This document shows, one piece after another, positions 1 through 11,122 of a stretch of DNA of 64,000 nt (the first letter of the stretch is position 1; each line of letters begins with the position of its first letter). Source of the DNA: Bryobacterales bacterium (lineage in GTDB: Bacteria; Acidobacteriota; Terriglobia; Bryobacterales; Bryobacteraceae). Where the stretch lies: NCBI GenBank assembly GCA_026954325.1, contig JAIXKK010000121.1:16783-80782 (forward strand), read 5' to 3'. Position numbers and translations under genes: made by a program. The notes under the pieces are model-generated. The model did not search any database and was not told the DNA's origin. It saw only the letters and a list, made by a program, of their open reading frames with translations.

Positions 1-1065
1 GAATCGCCGTCCGATGACGCGGCGGCGGTGAACCGCTTTGTGGATCTAACGGCAGGGAAAGCCGCGGATATTGCCGCGGTGAAGGTGATTCCGGGCGGGC
101 GTTTCGGCAATCACTTGCGCCTGGAGTTCACCTTGCCGGGGAAGAAGAAACAGGGGCAGATTCTCGCCCTGGGCCACTCGGACACGGTATGGCCGATGGG
201 CGCCTTGCGCGGCATGCCCTTCCGCGAGGAGAAGGGGCGGCTGTGGGGTCCCGGGGTGCTCGACATGAAGTCCGGCGTGGCGTTCTTTCTGTATGCGATG
301 CGGGCGCTGCGCGAGTTGGACATTCCGGTAAAGCGCAAGGTGGTGCTGCTGCTCAACTCGGATGAAGAGGTGGGGAGCGATTCGTCGCGGGCGCTGACGG
401 AGAAGGAAGCGCGGAAGAGCAGCGCCGTGCTGGTGCTGGAGCCCGGCACCGGACTCGAGGGCAAGCTGAAGACGGCTCGCAAGGGCGTGGGGGGGTACAG
501 GGTGAATGTGGGCGGCGTGGCGTCGCATGCGGGCGTGGATTTCACCGCGGGCGCGAGCGCGATTGTCGAACTGGCGCGCCAGATTGAGCGCATTGCCGGA
601 TTCACCGACCTCAAGAAGGGGATCACGGTAAACCCCGGAGTGATCAGCGGAGGCACCCGATCGAACGTGATTGCGGCGGCAGCTCAGGCCGTGGTCGACA
701 TCCGCATTGCGCGGTTGAAGGACTTTCCGAAGCTCGACAAAAAGTTCCGCTCGTTGCGGGCGGTGGACAAGCGCTGCCGGGTGACGGTGGAAGGGGGTCT
801 TAACCGCCCGCCGATGGAGCGGACCGCGGCCATCGCGCAACTGTTCCGGACGGCTAAATCACTGGCGGGTGAACTTGGCGTAGATATCGAGGAGTCGATG
901 ACGGGCGGAGGTTCGGACGGCAACTTCACGGCGGCGCTGGGGATCCCGACGATTGACGGGTTAGGCGGCGTGGGGGAAGGCGCGCATGCGCCGCATGAGA
1001 GCATTTTGGTGGAGCGGATAGCGGACCGGACGGCATTGCTGGCGAGACTGGCGGCGGCGTTGTAG
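1..1065 (+). CDS. M20 family metallopeptidase, glutamate carboxypeptidase-like (5' partial)
   Basis: This is a zinc-dependent exopeptidase of the carboxypeptidase G2 type, expected to remove C-terminal amino acids from short peptides or N-acyl amino acids. The reading frame is open from the first base and the first codons (ESPSDDAAAVNRF) match the family's N-terminal ESPS motif. The GTG at 28 is therefore internal and the true start lies upstream of the window. Visible metal-site elements in order are GHSDTVWP, GPGVLDMKSG, NSDEEVGS with the catalytic Glu pair, VLEPG, and a C-terminal His in EGAHAPHE. The lid/dimerisation domain sits between the last two. The gene converges on the HTH gene with a 3-nt gap. 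Family assignment is secure; the substrate is not. Confidence 0.9.
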   Translation, partial: ESPSDDAAAVNRFVDLTAGKAADIAAVKVIPGGRFGNHLRLEFTLPGKKKQGQILALGHSDTVWPMGALRGMPFREEKGRLWGPGVLDMKSGVAFFLYAMRALRELDIPVKRKVVLLLNSDEEVGSDSSRALTEKEARKSSAVLVLEPGTGLEGKLKTARKGVGGYRVNVGGVASHAGVDFTAGASAIVELARQIERIAGFTDLKKGITVNPGVISGGTRSNVIAAAAQAVVDIRIARLKDFPKLDKKFRSLRAVDKRCRVTVEGGLNRPPMERTAAIAQLFRTAKSLAGELGVDIEESMTGGGSDGNFTAALGIPTIDGLGGVGEGAHAPHESILVERIADRTALLARLAAAL

Positions 1066-1068
1066 CAG

Positions 1069-1503
1069 CTACCCGGCGAGCTTAAGCGCGGCGGGATGTC
1101 TCAGCTTAACTCCAAGCACACGAATGACCTGATTGATTCGCTCCATACTCGCGGATTGGTAGTTGGTCGCCTCATAGCGCTGGATTTGCTGTGGTTTGAG
1201 CCCTAATTTGCGTGCGAGTTCCTCCTGGCTCAACCCGGCGGCGATCCGGGCTTTGATAAGAGTCTTCGGCAACTCCTCGATCGAATCAAGCGCGATTGAC
1301 GTGCGCCTGCCGGACCGGAGGGCCTCGTATTCCTGTAACTCGGCTTTCAGGTCTTGGAGTTGACTCTTCAGACCATCCAGTTCGAGCTTTCTTAAAGCCG
1401 GCCGCACAGGCGCATCGGAACGTGCCTTTAAGGCGGCAATCGCGTTAGCAAATTTTTCCACCTGAGCCTTTGTGATGCGGTACTGCCGCTCATTCTTGAT
1501 CAT
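1069..1503 (-). CDS. XRE-family helix-turn-helix protein (antitoxin-like)
   Basis: A 144-residue protein with a predicted coiled N-terminal half (residues about 5-75, rich in Lys, Glu and Gln) and a C-terminal HTH_3/Cro-CI domain at about 84-140 (ARIAAGLSQEELARKLGLK followed by QQIQRYE). Its start overlaps the stop of the upstream nucleotidyltransferase-fold gene in an ATGA, so the pair should be translationally coupled. HTH proteins in this layout usually repress their own promoter, and a perfect palindrome lies over the operon's -10 region. The N-terminal helix could be the surface that binds the partner protein. I infer a HigA-like antitoxin/autoregulator role; no toxin activity is shown by sequence alone. 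Confidence 0.8.
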   Translation of the reverse strand: MIKNERQYRITKAQVEKFANAIAALKARSDAPVRPALRKLELDGLKSQLQDLKAELQEYEALRSGRRTSIALDSIEELPKTLIKARIAAGLSQEELARKLGLKPQQIQRYEATNYQSASMERINQVIRVLGVKLRHPAALKLAG

Positions 1504-1949
1504 TTTCGCGTCCTCCCCAGGTTGATTCTCACGATGCCCTTAGCACCGCCGGTTTCCTTGTCGGTTTGGAAGAACTCGAGGAAAGTCTTTCCGGTTAGCC
1601 CTTCCGGCAACTCCGCGGGAAAGAACTCTCCTTTGAACCTTTCCTTCTGGTTAGCCCTCGAATGGGAGAAGTCCAGAAAAACCGGGTCGAGCTTCTCCAG
1701 ATCTACTCCCTCGATTCCCCAACAGACATCGAAATCACCGGGGTCGGTCTTGCTGGTCACAAAGCTACCGTCCAGATAAACGAGTCTGCACCCCGCGGCT
1801 TTCAATAGAGCCAAAGCCTGCCATAGCCCTTCGAGTTGGGCTTTCCGTCGCGCACTGAACCCGAGCCGTGAAGAAATCTGCTTTCTGGTGGCTGAATGGA
1901 CCCCGGGCGGCAGATTTCCAGCGGAAGTGAACGGCGGTATCAACAACAC
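1500..1949 (-). CDS. Minimal nucleotidyltransferase-fold protein (resembles DUF6932), candidate toxin or partner of the HTH protein
   Basis: A 149-residue protein starting at GTG 1949 (TTG 1946 or 1943 are alternatives). The early LPPGVH segment resembles the beginning of proteins labelled DUF6932. The motif LDGSFVTSKTDPGDFDVCW fits the nucleotidyltransferase signature G-S-x(8-12)-D-x-D, which binds NTP and metal. No third catalytic Asp is obvious, so activity cannot be assumed. It is the first gene of a two-gene unit and overlaps the HTH gene by 4 nt. No Shine-Dalgarno sequence precedes the start, and the promoter is so close that the mRNA may be leaderless. By analogy with MNT-type proteins it could be either toxin or antitoxin; this is inference. 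Confidence 0.7.
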   Translation of the reverse strand: MLLIPPFTSAGNLPPGVHSATRKQISSRLGFSARRKAQLEGLWQALALLKAAGCRLVYLDGSFVTSKTDPGDFDVCWGIEGVDLEKLDPVFLDFSHSRANQKERFKGEFFPAELPEGLTGKTFLEFFQTDKETGGAKGIVRINLGRTRK

Positions 1950-1980
1950 AACTTTATTGTTGTGTTTACGGCAATGTCAA
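1945..1980 (-). promoter_or_regulatory. Promoter with overlapping palindromic operator of the nucleotidyltransferase/HTH operon
   Basis: On the minus strand a perfect consensus -35 TTGACA (1980-1975) is followed after 18 nt by TAAAGT (1956-1951), a 4/6 match to the -10 consensus. A perfect inverted repeat, AACACAAC (1945-1952) and GTTGTGTT (1959-1966) with a 6-nt spacer, covers the -10 and reaches the GTG start. The arrangement is what an autorepressing HTH protein would need. The predicted transcription start falls at or next to the start codon. Confidence 0.65.
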
Positions 1981-1986
1981 GCGAAC

Positions 1987-4110
<2,124 letters not shown>

Positions 4111-4158
4111 GACGATTATTGTCCCAGACTACGGTAGAATGCGGGCTGCTGGAGAATC

Positions 4159-6294
4159 ATGTTAAAGGTATTGGCGCGTTTTTTTCTTCGCATCATCTTT
4201 CGACTCGAAGTGTATGGCCAGACTCCCGCCCGGAAGCCGGAACGGCTGCTTGTAGTCCCCAACCATCAGTCGTTCATGGATGGGATGCTGGTGCAGGCTT
4301 TTTTCCCGATCGAGGTCACCTGGGTGATCCACACAACGATCGCGCAGCAGTGGCACTTTCGCATTCTGCTGAAGCTGATTCCGCACATTACGGTGGACGC
4401 CGCCAATCCGATGAGCATGAAGCGGGTGCTGCACTTGATTGAGGGAGGCACGCCGGTGGGGATCTTCCCGGAAGGGCGCATTACGGTCACGGGGAGCCTG
4501 ATGAAGATTTATGAGGGCACGGCGTTTCTGGCCGCGCGTTCGGGCGCCACCGTGATTCCGGTACGAATCGACGGAGCGGCGAACTCCGTGTTCGGCCGCA
4601 TGAAGAGTCCCTATCCCATTAAGCTGAGGCCGAAGGTTCGGCTGACGTACCTGCCCGCGTCCAGCGTTCCCCTGCCGGATGCCGTTTCGGGAAAGCAACG
4701 GCGGCGGCTCGCCGGGGAATCACTGCGATTGCTGATGCAGCGTTCGGTATTGGAAGCGCGTACGAGGCGAACTCTTTACGGCGCATTGCTCGATGCCATT
4801 GAACTGTACGGACGGAAAGCGGTCATCATCGAGGACGTGCGGCCGAAGACGGAGACCTACGCCGATCTACTGAAGACGGCGCTGGCGCTGGGGAGGATTG
4901 TTTCCCGGCTGGCAATAGAAGGGGAGCATGTCGGGCTGCTGCTACCGAATGCGGGGCCCGCGGTAGGAGCGCTGTTCGGCATGTTCGCCACGCGGCGTAT
5001 TCCGGCGATGATGAACTACACGGCGGGAGTGGACGGCATGCAGAGCGCCATCGACACGGCGCAAATCCGGACCATCGTCACGTCGCGGGCGTTTCTCGAG
5101 AAGGCCAAGCTGACGGCGAAGATTGAGCAACTGAAGAGCGTGCGGGTGGTGTGCCTGGAGGACCTTCGCAAGTTGTTCGGCGTGGGGGACAAACTGTGGC
5201 TCATCTTGTGGGCGCTTCGTTTCCCGCGTTCCGTCGAGGCGCGAGTGAAGCCGGAAGATCCGGCCATTGTTCTGTTCACGTCGGGCTCGGAGGGGAAGCC
5301 GAAGGGCGTGGTGCTTTCGCACGACAACATTCTGACCAATGTGGACCAGGTGCGGGCGATGATCGAATTTTCGAACAGCGACCGCTTCTTCATGGCGCTG
5401 CCGATGTTCCACAGTTTCGGCCTCACGGCGGGAATCATCCTGCCGATGGTGAACGGGGTTCCCATCTATCTTTACCCGAGCCCCTTGCATTACCGGCTGA
5501 TTCCCGAACTCACGTATGACCGGGATTGCACGGTGTTGTTCGGCACGCCGACATTTCTCAACTACTATGCGCGCTTTGCGAACCCCTACGATTTTTATCG
5601 CGTGCGCTACATCGTGGCGGGAGCGGAAAAGCTCAGCGACGAGGTGCGCCAGACGTATCAGGACCGGTTTGGCCTGCGGATCATCGAAGGCTACGGCGCG
5701 ACGGAGTGTTCTCCCATAGTGGCCGCCAACAGCCCGATGGCGTACAAGGCGGGGTCGGTTGGGCAACTGGCTCCGGGGATGGAGGCGCGGCTGGTTCCGA
5801 TGAACGGCATCGAGCACGGCGGGCGGCTGCACGTGCGCGGGCCGAATGTCATGCTGGGGTATTTGCGCCACGACAATCCCGGAGTGATCCAGCCGCCGCA
5901 ATCGGAGTTCGGCCCCGGGTGGTACGACACCGGCGACCTGGCGGATATTGACGCGGAAGGGTTCCTGCACATTCTCGGCAGGCTGAAGCGGTTCGCGAAG
6001 ATCGCGGGGGAGATGGTGTCGCTCGAGGTGGTGGAAAACATTGCCGCCGCGGCGTCTCCGAGAAAGGCGCATGCCGCCGTTGCCCGGAAGGACGCGGCGC
6101 GCGGCGAAGTGCTGATCCTGTATTCGGAAGACCGCGAGTTGCGCCGCGCTGATCTGGTGGAGGCGGCGCGCAAGCTGGGGGCTGCGGAGGTGGCTGTTCC
6201 GCGAAAGATTGAATACATCGAAAAACTGCCGCGGCTCGGCACCGGGAAGGTCGATTACGTGGCTTTGCACAGCATGACTTTCGCGCCCGCATAA
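4159..6294 (+). CDS. aas: Bifunctional 2-acylglycerophosphoethanolamine acyltransferase / acyl-ACP synthetase
   Basis: A 711-residue two-domain protein, close to the length of E. coli Aas. Residues 1-200 form a PlsC-type acyltransferase with the catalytic H-x4-D (NHQSFMD, His36/Asp41) and the FPEGR substrate motif. Residues from about 230 form an ANL adenylating domain with P-loop LFTSGSEGKPKGVVLSH, GYGATECSP and the YDTGD motif. The enzyme would activate free fatty acids and reacylate lysophospholipid at the inner membrane. A TAGAAT box at 4135-4140 could be a -10. The downstream transporter gene follows after 8 nt. In proteobacteria Aas is often coupled to LplT, an MFS lysophospholipid flippase; here the neighbour is a different MFS family (see next entry). 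Confidence 0.92.
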   Translation: MLKVLARFFLRIIFRLEVYGQTPARKPERLLVVPNHQSFMDGMLVQAFFPIEVTWVIHTTIAQQWHFRILLKLIPHITVDAANPMSMKRVLHLIEGGTPVGIFPEGRITVTGSLMKIYEGTAFLAARSGATVIPVRIDGAANSVFGRMKSPYPIKLRPKVRLTYLPASSVPLPDAVSGKQRRRLAGESLRLLMQRSVLEARTRRTLYGALLDAIELYGRKAVIIEDVRPKTETYADLLKTALALGRIVSRLAIEGEHVGLLLPNAGPAVGALFGMFATRRIPAMMNYTAGVDGMQSAIDTAQIRTIVTSRAFLEKAKLTAKIEQLKSVRVVCLEDLRKLFGVGDKLWLILWALRFPRSVEARVKPEDPAIVLFTSGSEGKPKGVVLSHDNILTNVDQVRAMIEFSNSDRFFMALPMFHSFGLTAGIILPMVNGVPIYLYPSPLHYRLIPELTYDRDCTVLFGTPTFLNYYARFANPYDFYRVRYIVAGAEKLSDEVRQTYQDRFGLRIIEGYGATECSPIVAANSPMAYKAGSVGQLAPGMEARLVPMNGIEHGGRLHVRGPNVMLGYLRHDNPGVIQPPQSEFGPGWYDTGDLADIDAEGFLHILGRLKRFAKIAGEMVSLEVVENIAAAASPRKAHAAVARKDAARGEVLILYSEDRELRRADLVEAARKLGAAEVAVPRKIEYIEKLPRLGTGKVDYVALHSMTFAPA

Positions 6295-6302
6295 GACTCT
6301 GC

Positions 6303-7622
6303 ATGAGCGAATACTCTCTCAAGGAACAACGCGGCTGGTATTTCTACGACTGGGCGAACTCGGCGTTCTACACGACGGTGGTGACGCTCTTCTTCAGCCC
6401 CTATCTCACTTCGATTGCGAAAAACGCCGCGGACGCGCGGGGCGACGTACACATCCTGGGGATTCCCATCCTTGCGCAATCGCTGCCGATGTACCTGACT
6501 TCGCTGGCGGTGGGGATGCAGGTATTCCTGCTGCCCATGTTCGGGGCTGTAGCCGATTACGGACGGCGGAAACGGGAGTTGCTGGGCATGCTCGCGTTTC
6601 TCGGCGCGGGCGCCACGGTGGCGATGTACTGGATGGTGGGGACACGGTATCTTTACGGCTGCATTCTGTTTCTGATTGCGAATTCGGTCTACGGCGCGGC
6701 GAACGTCATTTATAACTCGTTTCTGCCGGAGATCGCTCCGCCGGAGCAGCGCGATAGTGTGTCTTCGAAGGGGTGGGGGTTAGGGTACGTGGGCGGCGGG
6801 GTTCTGCTGGCCCTGAACCTGTTGCTGTATTCCAAGGCATCGAGCATCGGTTTGGAGGAAGCCACCGCCGTGCGCATCAGCCTTGCTTCGGCCGGGATCT
6901 GGTGGGCGTTATTCACGCTGATTCCCCTTGCCACGCTGAAGAACCGCGGCCCGCGGAAGCATCCGCCGCCCGGGGCGAACTATCTGAAAGCTTCCTTGCG
7001 GCAGTTGTGGATGTCGGCGCGGGGGATCATGAAACTGCCGCAGACGCTGCGTTTCCTGGTGGCGTACCTGATCTACAACGACGCCATTCAGACCATTCTT
7101 TCGCAGGCGGGGCAATTCGGACATGAGGAGTTGAAACTGCCGATGGAGTCGCTGACGACGGCGATCCTGCTGGCGCAGTTTGTGGGCGTGGCGGGCGCCC
7201 TCGGCTTCAACTGGGTGGCGGCGCGGATCGGCAACAAGTACACGGTGATGCTGACGCTGGTCACTTATTGCGGCGTTCTTGCGTACGCCTACGGATGGGT
7301 TTCGACGCAAAACGAATTCTACGTGATGACGGCGCTGGTGGCGGCGGTGATGGGCGGCAGCCAGTCACTGAGCCGCTCGATATTCTCGTTCATGATTCCG
7401 AAGGGCCATGAAGCGGAGTACTTCAGCATCTACGAGGTCAGCGATAAAGGGACAAGCTGGCTGGGGCCGCTGTTTCTCGGACTCGCGCTGCAGATTACCG
7501 GAAGCTTCCGGATCGCGATTCTTTCACTGATTCTCTTCTTTGTGGTTGGGCTGGCCATTCTCGCCACGGTGAACGTGAAGCACGCGGCGCTCGAAGCGGG
7601 GAATGAGCCGCCTGTCCGGTAG
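6303..7622 (+). CDS. MFS transporter, UMF1 (Atg22-like) family
   Basis: A 439-residue, about 12-helix permease. The N-terminal YDWANSAFYTTVVTLFFSPY is the signature of the UMF1/Atg22 family, whose fungal members export amino acids from the vacuole; the substrates of bacterial members are mostly unknown. It starts 8 nt after aas and is surely cotranscribed with it. That position is the one held by the lysophospholipid transporter LplT in proteobacteria, so a role in moving lysolipids or fatty-acid-linked substrates across the inner membrane is an attractive but unproven inference. No Shine-Dalgarno sequence is visible, consistent with coupling to aas translation. Confidence 0.85.
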   Translation: MSEYSLKEQRGWYFYDWANSAFYTTVVTLFFSPYLTSIAKNAADARGDVHILGIPILAQSLPMYLTSLAVGMQVFLLPMFGAVADYGRRKRELLGMLAFLGAGATVAMYWMVGTRYLYGCILFLIANSVYGAANVIYNSFLPEIAPPEQRDSVSSKGWGLGYVGGGVLLALNLLLYSKASSIGLEEATAVRISLASAGIWWALFTLIPLATLKNRGPRKHPPPGANYLKASLRQLWMSARGIMKLPQTLRFLVAYLIYNDAIQTILSQAGQFGHEELKLPMESLTTAILLAQFVGVAGALGFNWVAARIGNKYTVMLTLVTYCGVLAYAYGWVSTQNEFYVMTALVAAVMGGSQSLSRSIFSFMIPKGHEAEYFSIYEVSDKGTSWLGPLFLGLALQITGSFRIAILSLILFFVVGLAILATVNVKHAALEAGNEPPVR

Positions 7623-7648
7623 GGACGCGCGGCTCCGGGAATTGTCTT

Positions 7649-10600
7649 TTAGAATTCGATGCGCAGCGCGACCTGGCCCGTGCGGGCTCCGCCGAACTCC
7701 ACTCCGCGGGCGGAGGTGATGCGGCCGAAGTTGTTGTCGGCGACGTTGAGGTTCGGATCAGCCAGGTTCACGTGGTTGGCGACGTTGGTGAAGCTGCCCT
7801 CGAGGCGGAGCGCAAACCTCTCCATAAGCTGAATGCGCTTGCTCATACCGAGGTTCCAGCCGATGGTGCCGGGACCGGTGATGATGCCGACGCCGGAATT
7901 GCCGAAGCGGCCGATGGGGGCGGGGTCGCGTCCGGGGACCACACCGACCAGGCAGTTGAACTGTTGCGGGCCGACGGCGCGTCCGGGACAGAGGAAGGCG
8001 CCGCGGTCCATCCAGAGGTCGGCGGTGGGATTGGAAAGGCTGCCGTTGCCGATGCGATCGGGGCGGTCTGTGCCGCGGCGCGGACCGTTGGTGCCGGAAG
8101 GATCGCCTCCGCTATAGACCGGAGTAAGGAAGGGACCGGTTTGGAGGGTGAGGATGGTGGAAAGGCTCCAACCGCCGACGGCGAGATCGGCCGCGCGGGA
8201 ACTGTTGGCGAGGAACTTCTTTCCCCTGCCGAAGGGCAGTTCGTAGACGAAGGTGGTGACGGAGCGGTGACGGCGCGTGGCGTACACATCGCCGCGGTCG
8301 GCGCGCCGGTTGAGCGAGTTCGTGACGCGTCCGCCTCCGGTTTCTCCGGCGTAACTATTGGGATTGGGACCGGCATTATCAGCGAGGTTCTTCGCCAGGG
8401 TGTAGGCGGAGGTGAACGTCAGGCCGTTGGTGAACCTGCGGTTCAACTCGGCCTGGAAGGCGTTGTAGATGGCGTTCGCGCCGGCGTCGCGGCTGTAGAT
8501 GAGGCCCCAGTTGGGGAAGGGCCGGTCAGTGAGAGGACGCTGGGAGAAGAAAGTGGTGGAGGACTGCGGCTGGTTCAGATCGGGCGCCCACGGGAGCTGA
8601 GTGGATTTGTTGGCCACGTAGGAAAGACGCAGGCCCATGCTGTTGGTCAACTGCCGGTCCACGGACAGCGACCATTGCATCATGTAGGGCGGTTTGAAAT
8701 CGATCTGATTCGCCGTGCGGAACTCGAAGGTACCCACGGAGGAACTGCGGATGCCGCTGCCGGGGGTGCGGGTTTCAGGTAGAACGAAAATGGGCTTTCC
8801 ATCCGCGGTCACGTTGTTGAATGAGCGCACGTCACTCTGCACGGTACCGGTGAGGGAGAAGAAGACCGAGCCGAGCAGAATCATGTTGTAAATTCCGTAA
8901 GCGCCGCGAACAGTGGTCTTGTCGTTGAGGCGGTAGGCAAAGCCGAGGCGCGGCAGGAACTGTTTGTAGTAGTTTTTGCGCAGGCTCTCCGGCAGGCCGG
9001 CCTTTTGGGCGGTGACGAAGGGCGTGCAAGGGACGCCATTGATGGCGGAAGCGGGGCAGGCATTGACGGAGGTGAGAACGCCGGGGGCGAGGAACTTCGC
9101 CGCTTCCGGGTCGGAGGGGATGATGACCTGCCCTGTCACGGGGATGGTGCGGTCGAAATTGGCGATATTGAGCCCCGCATCATGATATCCGGGCTGTAGT
9201 TCGTAGCGAACACCGTAGTCGAGCGTCAGCTTCGGGCTTACCTTGAAGGTGTCCTGAATGTAGGCTTTGTAGTGATTCACCCGCCCGTCGTTGTCACGGG
9301 TCACCACGGCGACGCTGGTATTGGTGGGTACGCCGAGCAGGAAATCGGCGAAGGGATGGCCGGAGAAATTGCCGGTGAAGTTATAGTCGCCGTAGTTATC
9401 TCCGGTGGTGAATCCGAGGTTGGTTTCGGCGCGCAGCTTGCGGATGTCGAAGCCGAACTTGATGGTGTGGCGGCCCTTGATCCAGGTGACGTTGTCGATG
9501 AACTGGGTGTTCCAGGATGTGGAGAATCCCGGCCGGCCTTTGCTGAAACTGGTCATGCGGTCGATGGAAAAATTCGGCAGGGCGTTGAAGAAAATGTCCC
9601 GCTGGATATCTTTCAGGTTCAGACTGTTGGTGAACGCCAAGCCGTCGAAGGGGAAGGTGGCGCCGCTCGGGGCGTAGGCAACGCCGCCGCGAAACTCGTT
9701 CAACAAGTTGGGTTTGATGGTGTAGGTGTAACTTACGACGGCCTGCTGATAGTTATCGTAGCCGGTGTCGGAGGGCAGCAGGAGATTGTTCGGCCGGACC
9801 GAGGGATTGTTCTTCTTCGAGTACCGGCCGAAGATGGAGTGCTTGATGGAAAACTGATGATCCACGCGCAGATCCCACTGGTCGGAGTCGATGCTGGCGC
9901 CGCGGTTGTCCACATAGTTCGCGGACTGGAACTTCGCGCCGGCGCCCACGTTTACGGCCGGATAAAAGGGAAGGATGGCTTTGGCCACGGGGTTGATCTG
10001 GCTGGAGGGAATCACATTGCCGGGATAGGGGTTGCCGGAAAACGGATCGCGAATAGTGACGCCCTCGGCGCTGAAGTCTCCATTCTTCATTGCCTGGGTG
10101 GGGACGGAGTTCTGAATGGTCTGCTGGCGCGGGAAGCGGAGCGATTCCCAGGTGAAGAAGACGAAGGTGCGGTTGCGTCCGTTGTAGAGTTTGGGGATGA
10201 TGACCGGTCCGCCGATGCTGCCGCCGAAGGTATTGCCGATCTTGGACGGGAGCGTGCGGGCGCCGAAGGGAGTGGCGTCGAGGGCCTTGTTCTGGTGATA
10301 CCAGAATGCCGATCCGTGGTATTGGTTGGAGCCGCCCTTGGAGACCGTGGTGATGTCGCCGGGAGTTCCATATTCGGCGGTGTTTCCGACGCCCTGGACT
10401 TTGATTTCCGCGATGCTCTCGACGGAAGGGAAGAGGTTGCGGTTGGGGCTGTTTCCCGTCACGCGCGTGGTGGATATGCCATCCATGCTGGAATCGGACT
10501 GCGCGGGCAAACCGCCCTGAATGGAGAAGTTGCCGCCGTTATCGGATTGCACGCCGGGGAGCACTTGAATGATGTTGTACGGACTGGTGCTTCCGCTGCC

Positions 10601-11041
10601 GCGGACGTTCACGGGCAGGGTGGCCACTTTTTCGGGCGTCAGCGTGGAGGCCACTACGGGCGAATCGGTGGCAATGACTCCCGCGGAAGCGCTCACTTCC
10701 ACCGTCTGGGTCACTTCGCCAACCTGAAGCACGGCGTCCACGCGCACGGTTTGCCGCGCCGTGACCACGATGTCGCGGGCGGTGAAGGTCTGGAACCCTG
10801 CCTGGGTTACGGACACCAGATACGTGCCCGGCTGCGTGTTCTGAAATTCGTAATCACCGTCGGCGTTGGTGGTACGTTCCTGGAACGTGTTCTGGCCGGC
10901 ATTGGTAAGCCGCACGCGAGATCCGGCAAGGACGCCGCCGGAGGAATCCTTGACCGTACCCAGAACCACGCCCAGCGTGGATTGTGCAAGACCCGGCATT
11001 CCGGCGCACAAGAATAGCAATGAACAAAAAATCCCCTTCAC
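7649..11041 (-). CDS. TonB-dependent receptor with N-terminal carboxypeptidase-regulatory-like domain (acidobacterial Oar-like)
   Basis: A 1130-residue outer-membrane protein. It has a signal peptide (to about residue 20), a CarboxypepD_reg-like beta-sandwich (about 22-105, ending in DAVLQVGEV), a plug domain (about 115-260, with IQGGLPAQSDSSMDG and the GTPGDITTVSKGG segment) and a very long beta-barrel ending in the outer-membrane C-terminal signal VALRIEF. Such receptors are expanded in Acidobacteriota and are thought to import oligosaccharides, peptides or similar polymers. Translation should be strong: AGGAGGTGATT precedes the GTG start. It lies 81 nt downstream of three amidohydrolase genes on the same strand, which may process its cargo. 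Substrate cannot be read from sequence. Confidence 0.93.
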   Translation of the reverse strand: MKGIFCSLLFLCAGMPGLAQSTLGVVLGTVKDSSGGVLAGSRVRLTNAGQNTFQERTTNADGDYEFQNTQPGTYLVSVTQAGFQTFTARDIVVTARQTVRVDAVLQVGEVTQTVEVSASAGVIATDSPVVASTLTPEKVATLPVNVRGSGSTSPYNIIQVLPGVQSDNGGNFSIQGGLPAQSDSSMDGISTTRVTGNSPNRNLFPSVESIAEIKVQGVGNTAEYGTPGDITTVSKGGSNQYHGSAFWYHQNKALDATPFGARTLPSKIGNTFGGSIGGPVIIPKLYNGRNRTFVFFTWESLRFPRQQTIQNSVPTQAMKNGDFSAEGVTIRDPFSGNPYPGNVIPSSQINPVAKAILPFYPAVNVGAGAKFQSANYVDNRGASIDSDQWDLRVDHQFSIKHSIFGRYSKKNNPSVRPNNLLLPSDTGYDNYQQAVVSYTYTIKPNLLNEFRGGVAYAPSGATFPFDGLAFTNSLNLKDIQRDIFFNALPNFSIDRMTSFSKGRPGFSTSWNTQFIDNVTWIKGRHTIKFGFDIRKLRAETNLGFTTGDNYGDYNFTGNFSGHPFADFLLGVPTNTSVAVVTRDNDGRVNHYKAYIQDTFKVSPKLTLDYGVRYELQPGYHDAGLNIANFDRTIPVTGQVIIPSDPEAAKFLAPGVLTSVNACPASAINGVPCTPFVTAQKAGLPESLRKNYYKQFLPRLGFAYRLNDKTTVRGAYGIYNMILLGSVFFSLTGTVQSDVRSFNNVTADGKPIFVLPETRTPGSGIRSSSVGTFEFRTANQIDFKPPYMMQWSLSVDRQLTNSMGLRLSYVANKSTQLPWAPDLNQPQSSTTFFSQRPLTDRPFPNWGLIYSRDAGANAIYNAFQAELNRRFTNGLTFTSAYTLAKNLADNAGPNPNSYAGETGGGRVTNSLNRRADRGDVYATRRHRSVTTFVYELPFGRGKKFLANSSRAADLAVGGWSLSTILTLQTGPFLTPVYSGGDPSGTNGPRRGTDRPDRIGNGSLSNPTADLWMDRGAFLCPGRAVGPQQFNCLVGVVPGRDPAPIGRFGNSGVGIITGPGTIGWNLGMSKRIQLMERFALRLEGSFTNVANHVNLADPNLNVADNNFGRITSARGVEFGGARTGQVALRIEF

Positions 11042-11122
11042 CCAATCACCTCCTGACAGGTGGCTTATTGTAGCGCATTTTTGTTGCTGTTTCGCAACGC
11101 GCCCGCGTCACAGCCTTTGGCA

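Noticed and set aside
9272..11017. 581-codon open frame on the plus strand
   Set aside because: Antisense to the TonB receptor, with Gly/Val/Asp-rich composition and no recognisable motif.
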